From: Agarilytica sp045430345
GTDB taxonomy: Bacteria > Pseudomonadota > Gammaproteobacteria > Pseudomonadales > Cellvibrionaceae
Reading direction: 5' to 3'
Assembly: GCA_045430345.1 (NCBI GenBank)
Contig: JAILXT010000005.1
Span: 248,001-312,000 of the forward strand
DNA: 64,000 bases
Shown here one piece after another: positions 59,824 through 64,000 of this stretch; positions within the stretch are counted from its first letter, which is position 1; the number at the start of each line of letters is the position of its first letter. A model generated the notes under the pieces. The model made no database searches and was not told the origin of the DNA. It saw only the letters and a list, made by a program, of their open reading frames with translations. The position numbers and the translations under genes are program-made.

Positions 59824-60183
59824 ATGAAGAGAAATAAAAAACAGAATATAAAGATATTGTCATGCTTATCGGCTTGTATTGCTGCTTTGGCAATGTCAAA
59901 TATTTCTATTTCCGATGCGAAATATGGAACAGTTACCAAGGTAAGGTTTCACGCAAAGAATCATTCATTACCTGCGGTAAGAAATTTCACCCTATTCCAA
60001 TTGTCTGAAAGTACAGCACCTTGTTCCTGGCTCTATTTGCCGCCTGACGATCATATGATTACAGGCGCGCTTATGAATGCTAAAGCAAAAGACATGCAAG
60101 TGAGGGTGGAATACGATCCCAGTGTCGGCGGTCCGTGGGGAGATGCACACTCTTGTGCGGTAGTCGTATTTGAACAGTTGTAA
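59824..60183 (+). CDS. Secreted small protein in integron cassette 1
   Basis: This 119-residue protein starts at ATG 59824 with GGGAAG upstream and has a signal peptide (ALAMSNISISDA). The mature part has two cysteines (STAPCSW and AHSCAVV) and the pattern LYLPPDDHMITGALMNAKAKDMQVRVEYD. The same layout, with two Cys and an Ala-rich helix between them, is seen in the second protein of cassette 2, and it recalls the small secreted SubB-like proteins common in Vibrio cassettes; that link is only by pattern. The gene fills the cassette between attC-like sites 1 and 2. Confidence 0.65.
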   Translation: MKRNKKQNIKILSCLSACIAALAMSNISISDAKYGTVTKVRFHAKNHSLPAVRNFTLFQLSESTAPCSWLYLPPDDHMITGALMNAKAKDMQVRVEYDPSVGGPWGDAHSCAVVVFEQL

Positions 60184-60185
60184 TT

Positions 60186-60288
60186 TCATAACAAGTTACT
60201 CAGCTGGACAATTTGGTCGTCGCGCCTTTATGTGCTTTTAGCACATCAGTTGCTCCTCTCCAAATTGCCAGCTAGCAAAGCGTTATGC
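60186..60288 (+). repeat. attC integron recombination site 2
   Basis: R'' TCATAAC at 60186-60192 and R' GTTATGC at 60282-60288 are near-exact complements. L'' AGCTGGACAATTTGG pairs with L' CCAAATTGCCAGCT with one unpaired A, the extrahelical base expected in attC. The 43-base centre has TGTGCTTTTAGCACA as a terminal hairpin. Very good attC architecture. Confidence 0.85.
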
Positions 60289-60307
60289 ATAAATAAGGGT
60301 TTCGGAA

Positions 60308-60760
60308 ATGGATTTAAACTTTCAGTATGCGCATCATTTACATGAAGAGTCTGAAACGAAATCGAATGTAAATATTGGCGATGCTATAGCCGCATTTGAT
60401 CAATTTGAATGGGAATCAGAAGTTAATAAAGCGAATGAACTACAAAAATATTCTCCTACATTATCGGTGATCATCAATGGGCAGAATGAGATGGTTGGGG
60501 TGTCTGGATATGGGGAAGGAGGCGATTTACAATTCGTTTCTGAAAGCCACTTCCCGGGTGAGGTAAGTAAATGGTTTGGGCTCTCCAAGTCACTCGGTAC
60601 AGTTAATCTTCATACACAAACATTTAATAAAGCACAGGCGCGTAAAGCGATTGAACTAATGATTGCAAAAACTACGACGGCCTCAGAGCGCTATATGCAT
60701 AACAAAGCTGCCCCATATGGCGGCGTTACATTCACAAAAACTGAGGGATCTCATGTTTAA
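60308..60760 (+). CDS. Hypothetical cytoplasmic protein, integron cassette 2
   Basis: This 150-residue protein has no signal peptide or membrane segment. It has a long acidic first helix region, then GQNEMVGVSGYGEGGDLQFVSESHFPG and a C-terminal helical part (ARKAIELMIAK). I do not recognise it. It begins 20 bases after the R' box of attC site 2, as cassette genes do, and its last 8 bases overlap the start of the next gene, so one cassette carries two genes. Confidence 0.6.
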   Translation: MDLNFQYAHHLHEESETKSNVNIGDAIAAFDQFEWESEVNKANELQKYSPTLSVIINGQNEMVGVSGYGEGGDLQFVSESHFPGEVSKWFGLSKSLGTVNLHTQTFNKAQARKAIELMIAKTTTASERYMHNKAAPYGGVTFTKTEGSHV

Positions 60761-61082
60761 GAATATCTTTTTATTCGGGCTAATTTTCATATCAGTACCA
60801 GTTTTTTCTGCCGGATCTATAGAATCAAAAGTCGAATATGTTCAGGTAAATGTCGACGCGGGACTATCGAATGTTGCCGTCATAAAATTTACTAGCACAA
60901 CTCAAAATGCACACCAATGTGCAACTGATAATAGAATGATCGTGGACTTAGAAACATCAGGTGGAAAATCTGCTTTAAGCATGGCATTAGCTGCCAAAGC
61001 TGCAGGCGCAAGACTCCGCGTTGAGGCGAATGGGGCTTGTATAAATGGTCTAGAAGTTATCGCATATATGCGGTATCTATAA
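60753..61082 (+). CDS. Secreted small protein, integron cassette 2
   Basis: This 109-residue protein starts at ATG 60753 with GAGGGA upstream, inside the end of the preceding gene. Signal peptide FKNIFLFGLIFISVPVFSA. The mature part has CATDNRMIVDLETSGGKSALSMALAAKAAGARLRVEANGACINGLE: two cysteines flanking an Ala-rich helix, the same plan as the cassette 1 protein. Probably a paralogous exported family of unknown function. Confidence 0.65.
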   Translation: MFKNIFLFGLIFISVPVFSAGSIESKVEYVQVNVDAGLSNVAVIKFTSTTQNAHQCATDNRMIVDLETSGGKSALSMALAAKAAGARLRVEANGACINGLEVIAYMRYL

Positions 61083-61145
61083 ATGCAACAAGTAAATCTT
61101 GTGTTACGCCTGCTACGCAGCCGCCACAAATTTAGAGCTTATGTG
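61083..61145 (+). repeat. attC-like integron recombination site 3 (short)
   Basis: R''-like ATGCAAC at 61083-61089, L'' TAAATCTTGTG at 61093-61103, L' CACAAATTTA at 61125-61134, and R'-like CTTATGT at 61139-61145. L'' and L' pair with one extrahelical C. The usual GTT of R' reads CTT, so the site may be weakened. Length about 63 bases, as in the shortest attC sites. Confidence 0.65.
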
Positions 61146-61166
61146 CTCTTCGAATAAAGAGGATCT

Positions 61167-61859
61167 ATGAATAAAATAATACTGCTTGCCTTCTTTCTAT
61201 CTCTTGGCTGTATGGCTCACGATACGGAGCGAATAATCTCGGTTAAAGGGAAAGGAGTTCTGAATGTACGTCCAGACTTGATTCAAATGACTTATAGTGT
61301 TTACAGTCATGACGCAGAAGCCCCCTCTAAGGCAAAGGCGAATGTAGACGCCATATCATCACGCTCCGTAGAAGCGTTGATAAAACTCGGTATTGCTTCG
61401 GGCGACATTTCGTCTTCGTCTCTCGGAGTTGAAAAAACAGATCACTACAATCGGAAAGACAAAACATTCATACCCGCTTACGTAGCAACAAGAGAGATTG
61501 ATATTATTATCCGTGATATTGGTCTTTACGGAAAGGTTTTCCAGGCCCTGGTAGATACTAAAATATCTGAAATTGACAGTGTTTCTCCCGGTGTGTCTAA
61601 CTACAATGAACTTGAGGAGAGCGCTCTTGTTAGAGCTGCAGAAGACGCAAACAGAAAAGCTATATTTCTGGCCAATAAATTTGACGCGAAGGTGGGTAAA
61701 GTGCATCAAATTGGTATAAGAGAGGTGCGTAACAACATAGAAACAGAAGAGGTTCTTGTGGTTTCTGCGCGCAGGAGAGACAAAGTCGCTCTTTACGATT
61801 TTAAGCCTGGAAATTTGGAAATAACGTCAGAAATATATGTTGAGTACTTATTAAAGTAA
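61167..61859 (+). CDS. SIMPL (DUF541/YggE-like) domain lipoprotein, integron cassette 3
   Basis: This 230-residue protein has AAAGAGGATCT before the ATG and a signal with lipobox LSLGC (residues 11-15). The SIMPL/YggE pattern is clear: ISVKGKGVLNVRPDLIQMTYSVYSHD at the start, a middle ATREIDIIIRDIGLYGKVFQALVD, and AAEDANRKAIFLANKFDAKVGKV near the end. YggE-type proteins are periplasmic and linked to oxidative-stress tolerance; function is poorly known. It sits alone between attC-like sites 3 and 4. Confidence 0.85.
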   Translation: MNKIILLAFFLSLGCMAHDTERIISVKGKGVLNVRPDLIQMTYSVYSHDAEAPSKAKANVDAISSRSVEALIKLGIASGDISSSSLGVEKTDHYNRKDKTFIPAYVATREIDIIIRDIGLYGKVFQALVDTKISEIDSVSPGVSNYNELEESALVRAAEDANRKAIFLANKFDAKVGKVHQIGIREVRNNIETEEVLVVSARRRDKVALYDFKPGNLEITSEIYVEYLLK

Positions 61860-61861
61860 AC

Positions 61862-61954
61862 ACATAACAAACAAATTATTGCGTAGCAAAGCTGCTGGGA
61901 CCTCCGTTTCGCCGCTCTGCGCCTACGCCACGGCCCCATATTTGGGCGTTACGC
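61862..61954 (+). repeat. attC integron recombination site 4
   Basis: R'' ACATAAC at 61862-61868 and R' GTTACGC at 61948-61954. L'' CAAATTAT pairs with L' ATATTTG with one extrahelical T. GCGTA and TACGC pair further in. About 93 bases; good attC architecture. Confidence 0.82.
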
Positions 61955-61969
61955 AAGCGGAGAGTTACA

Positions 61970-62401
61970 ATGAAACGATTCATACTGTTAGTTTTAACGA
62001 TATTTTTATATGGTTGTCCCTGTGAGTTTGATCGGGGTAATTCCGCCTGTAATGAAGATGAAGATGAATACGAAATGGAGTTAACAACAGCAGAAGTTGG
62101 AGTTTATCAATGTTATAGCTCTCCGGCGTCTATTGCAGAAACACATGAAATTTTAAGCCAAAATGGTATAGATGTTATATCTACTAGGTGCGCCGATTTA
62201 ATAGAGAGAATACCCACGCCTGAAGATAGAATATGTCAACACTACGGCAGCAATGGAACAATTCGAGCGGACTACTTTTCCTCTATTGAGATTTTTGAAA
62301 TATATGACAGCAATAAAGAAGACCTATTAAATATCGACTTAAATGGCTTTACCATGTTAAATGAATTTGAAAATAATCACGTTGAAAAATCATGTGAGTG
62401 A
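61970..62401 (+). CDS. Small lipoprotein, integron cassette 4
   Basis: This 143-residue protein has lipobox LYGC at residues 13-16 and a further Cys-rich N-terminal part (CPCEFDRGNSAC). An acidic stretch follows (NEDEDEYEMEL). The rest has four more Cys, with SSPASIAETHEILSQNGIDVISTRCADL in the middle. It begins 16 bases after the R' box of attC site 4. No family recognised. An exported cassette protein fits the theme of the array. Confidence 0.65.
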   Translation: MKRFILLVLTIFLYGCPCEFDRGNSACNEDEDEYEMELTTAEVGVYQCYSSPASIAETHEILSQNGIDVISTRCADLIERIPTPEDRICQHYGSNGTIRADYFSSIEIFEIYDSNKEDLLNIDLNGFTMLNEFENNHVEKSCE

Positions 62402-62410
62402 AACGCATAT

Positions 62411-62457
62411 GCATAACAAGCGGAATCAGGTTCAGCCACTTCGTGGCTTCGATTCGC
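62411..62457 (+). repeat. Partial attC, left half and hairpin only (site 5)
   Basis: R'' GCATAAC at 62411-62417, L'' GCGGAATC, AGCCAC-3-GTGGCT hairpin and L' GATTCGC at 62451-62457, with one extrahelical G. The expected R' box GTTATGC is absent (TGGACTT follows), so the 3' end has been lost or mutated, which would immobilise the cassette boundary. Confidence 0.6.
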
Positions 62458-62580
62458 AGTGGACTTCCCTCGTAACGGTGAATACAAAAAACATCACATA
62501 TTGAACCATTGTGTAGAAACTCTCATCACAAAATAATGACTTACAGATAAACACTACTAATTTCACGAGGCGATAACGAC

Positions 62581-62847
62581 ATGAGCAAACAAAACACAAT
62601 AATCACTGCGATCAGTACAGCATTGCTATCTATTTCACCGATTAGTTTATCGGAAGAAGATAAGGATGCCAAACCAGCAGAAGAGAAACAGAAATACACA
62701 ATGTGCGCAGCAGTAAGAATGAAAGAGATCAATCTGGATCATCTAAAAAAAGACCCCGAAAGATATTCGACCCATATTCCTGAAGGCTGGACAGTAGTAA
62801 GTGGTACAGGAGGGCAAGGTCATCCTAAACTACTATTATGTCGCTAA
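62581..62847 (+). CDS. Small exported hypothetical protein downstream of the cassette array
   Basis: This 88-residue protein has a possible signal peptide (IITAISTALLSISPISLSEE). The charged mature part has two Cys (TMCAAVR and LLLCR). CGAGGCG precedes the ATG by about ten bases. The C-terminal part (HIPEGWTVVSGTGGQGHPKLLLCR) is unusual and not recognised. No clear attC lies after it, so it may be the last cassette or a chromosomal gene at the edge. Confidence 0.5.
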   Translation: MSKQNTIITAISTALLSISPISLSEEDKDAKPAEEKQKYTMCAAVRMKEINLDHLKKDPERYSTHIPEGWTVVSGTGGQGHPKLLLCR

Positions 62848-63031
62848 CACCCCGCCGGCACATTAAAGTACCACTCGGAGAAGGTAAGTAATTCTATAGC
62901 ACCAGAGGGCGGCGCTAATAGCCGTTATACTACCCCTTGGGTTAACACAGCATTAAAAATTTTGTATATAACTGATATTTGTGGTTGCGTAATCTAAATT
63001 CGAATAACACGCCAAGTTATCATTAACAACT

Positions 63032-63577
63032 TTACACCGCCACATATTCAAACCGCTTCACGGCGGTATCTTTTATCACCATATAGCGCCATCGCTTGTG
63101 AGTATAGGTTGAATATTTTTTATGCCGCCGGTGGACTCGCCCCATTTCAACCGTACGGCCGTCCACCAAATGTGCAATTAATTGCCACTTATACCCGACG
63201 CTTTGTTCGAACGCTTGAATTTCGGATTTAGGTACTTCCTTGCTAACGCCGAACGCCAAAGCACAGTGCTTAAATATGGCGTTGTGCCCTTCGGCTAAGC
63301 CTACAGCTAGATGGGCAAGTTCATGGCGCAAGGTATTACGAAGTTTGCTAATGGCGTGTGTGCCAATAAAACCAACATTGACGTAGACCACCCCCTTAGA
63401 GGAGGCCATACCAAATTTCGTTTTATGCCGCGTTAATTCTATGGCGGCCGGCTGAACAACCCACTTGTTTTCAGAAAGCACAGCGCGACAGTGATTTAAC
63501 GCGATATCGTATTCTTCATGAATTACATTCAAATCGATGACGATATCGGTCTGCGCGTGAGGATCATCAATACCCAC
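63032..63577 (-). CDS. SprT-like zinc metallopeptidase-fold protein
   Basis: This 181-residue protein has the site H-E-L-A-H near residue 86, with a second GHNAIFKHCA block downstream, the SprT/Spartan pattern. It lacks the Spartan helicase and ubiquitin-binding parts. The best start is GTG 63577 with TAAGG upstream; it begins two bases past the stop of the preceding DUF748-like gene, so the two are coupled. SprT-like proteins in bacteria are poorly characterised; a protein- or DNA-linked proteolytic role is inferred from the family. Confidence 0.75.
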   Translation of the reverse strand: MGIDDPHAQTDIVIDLNVIHEEYDIALNHCRAVLSENKWVVQPAAIELTRHKTKFGMASSKGVVYVNVGFIGTHAISKLRNTLRHELAHLAVGLAEGHNAIFKHCALAFGVSKEVPKSEIQAFEQSVGYKWQLIAHLVDGRTVEMGRVHRRHKKYSTYTHKRWRYMVIKDTAVKRFEYVAV

Positions 63578-63578
63578 C

Positions 63579-64000
63579 TTAGATACTCAATTTAATACGA
63601 GGTTGCGATTTTTCTGAAAAATCGATGTCGGGATTACATAGCAACATCCGCGAAGATTCAATCCCGCCCGCTTCAACAACGTAGCGCTTAAAGCTTTCAC
63701 TGCGCGACTTTGCCAGTGCTTTTAATTTAACAAGACTCCCTTCGTCGCTAGTCGCCACACCGTTAGGCAAACCCACTTCTGCAGGCGCCGCGACGCCACA
63801 TATTTTGATTTGTGCTTTTTCTTTGTCTTTCATTAATTGAATAAACTGCTGAGCATACGCAATTTGCGTTTCTTCTAACTCAGTGACCCCTGGGCTATAG
63901 ATAAGATCCTCAAACCGTAACTTCAATGCAAACTCCCCGGCACTGATCGCAACAGAAACAACACTGGCGTAAGGTACAAAGGTGTTCATGAGATAGGATT
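63579..64000 (-). CDS. DUF748-like protein, C-terminal part (5' beyond window)
   Basis: The frame is open to the window end, so the start lies outside and the Met at 63989 is internal. The visible 140 residues begin with FVPYASVVSVAISAGEFALKLRF, then a helix ERQ-like segment AYAQQFIQLMKDKEKAQIKICGVAAPAEVG, and end LVKLKALAKSRSESFKRYVVEAGGIESSRMLLCNPDIDFSEKSQPRIKLSI. That order matches the C-terminus of DUF748 proteins, large envelope proteins of the AsmA-like superfamily. The family call is moderate because only the end is visible. Confidence 0.6.
   Translation of the reverse strand, partial: SYLMNTFVPYASVVSVAISAGEFALKLRFEDLIYSPGVTELEETQIAYAQQFIQLMKDKEKAQIKICGVAAPAEVGLPNGVATSDEGSLVKLKALAKSRSESFKRYVVEAGGIESSRMLLCNPDIDFSEKSQPRIKLSI

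Noticed and set aside
62841..62927. Possible sixth attC after the last small gene (GCTAAC ... GTTATAC)
   Set aside because: The outer boxes could pair, but the L'' and L' segments match only over a few bases and there is no clear extrahelical base.

Overview
The window looks like the chromosome of a marine or brackish heterotrophic gammaproteobacterium, most probably a Cellvibrionales-type organism. I infer this from the FadL-type porins, large secreted proteins with Ig, TSP3 and FG-GAP modules and polar linkers, many GGDEF/EAL proteins, an integron cassette array, and the mix of protein families. No rRNA, tRNA, CRISPR array or intact insertion sequence was recognised.

Layout. Positions 1-4413 hold five co-directional genes for an outer-membrane-barrel-like protein (partial) and four secreted proteins of unknown role, the last with a mucin/CILP-type WxxW domain. 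Positions 4512-20263 form a complete thiosulfate/sulfane-sulfur oxidation locus: a TauE/SafE exporter, a FadL-type porin, a methyl-accepting/rhodanese fusion, a persulfide dioxygenase-rhodanese fusion, soxCD, soxX, soxYZ, soxA, a SoxXA-binding lipoprotein, soxB, an alpha/beta hydrolase, a SoxW-like thioredoxin, a DUF302 protein, a second FadL and a DUF442 sulfurtransferase. Three long imperfect-palindrome elements punctuate it. The likely flow is FadL uptake of a hydrophobic or reduced sulfur compound, periplasmic Sox oxidation on the SoxYZ carrier, cytoplasmic persulfide oxidation to sulfite, and TauE export. No soxR, soxV, soxS or dsr genes lie in the window.

Positions 20489-26389 encode a 1966-residue multidomain secreted protein with a GlyGly-CTERM-like tail. 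It is divergent from a hybrid histidine kinase whose 3' end overlaps, antisense, a NarL-type regulator. Positions 29376-43543 are ordinary chromosomal genes with a strong c-di-GMP theme (YfiR-GGDEF, REC-GGDEF-EAL, REC-EAL), plus an enoyl-CoA hydratase-type thioesterase, an SDR, a second TauE, a phosphoesterase, STAS, periplasmic-binding, MFS and DUF3089 proteins. A DUF1579-like gene and a divergent LysR gene follow, with several perfect palindromes. Positions 45538-48107 hold a zinc-ribbon protein, a 2OG-Fe(II) oxygenase, a DEDDh exonuclease and a conserved hypothetical.

Positions 48165-49968 are accessory in character: a 5'-truncated Hint-deaminase toxin remnant, then about 1.1 kb of non-coding pyrimidine-rich DNA containing 14 perfect copies of CCGTTGT. 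Positions 49969-59381 encode two large secreted hydrolases (a PHB-depolymerase-type esterase and a metzincin protease) that share a short Cys-bounded C-terminal domain. They flank an XRE-LuxR fusion regulator and an FHA-winged-helix protein. Positions 59723 to about 62850 are an integron cassette array without a visible integrase. The window ends with a SprT-like gene and the 3' end of a DUF748-like gene on the minus strand.
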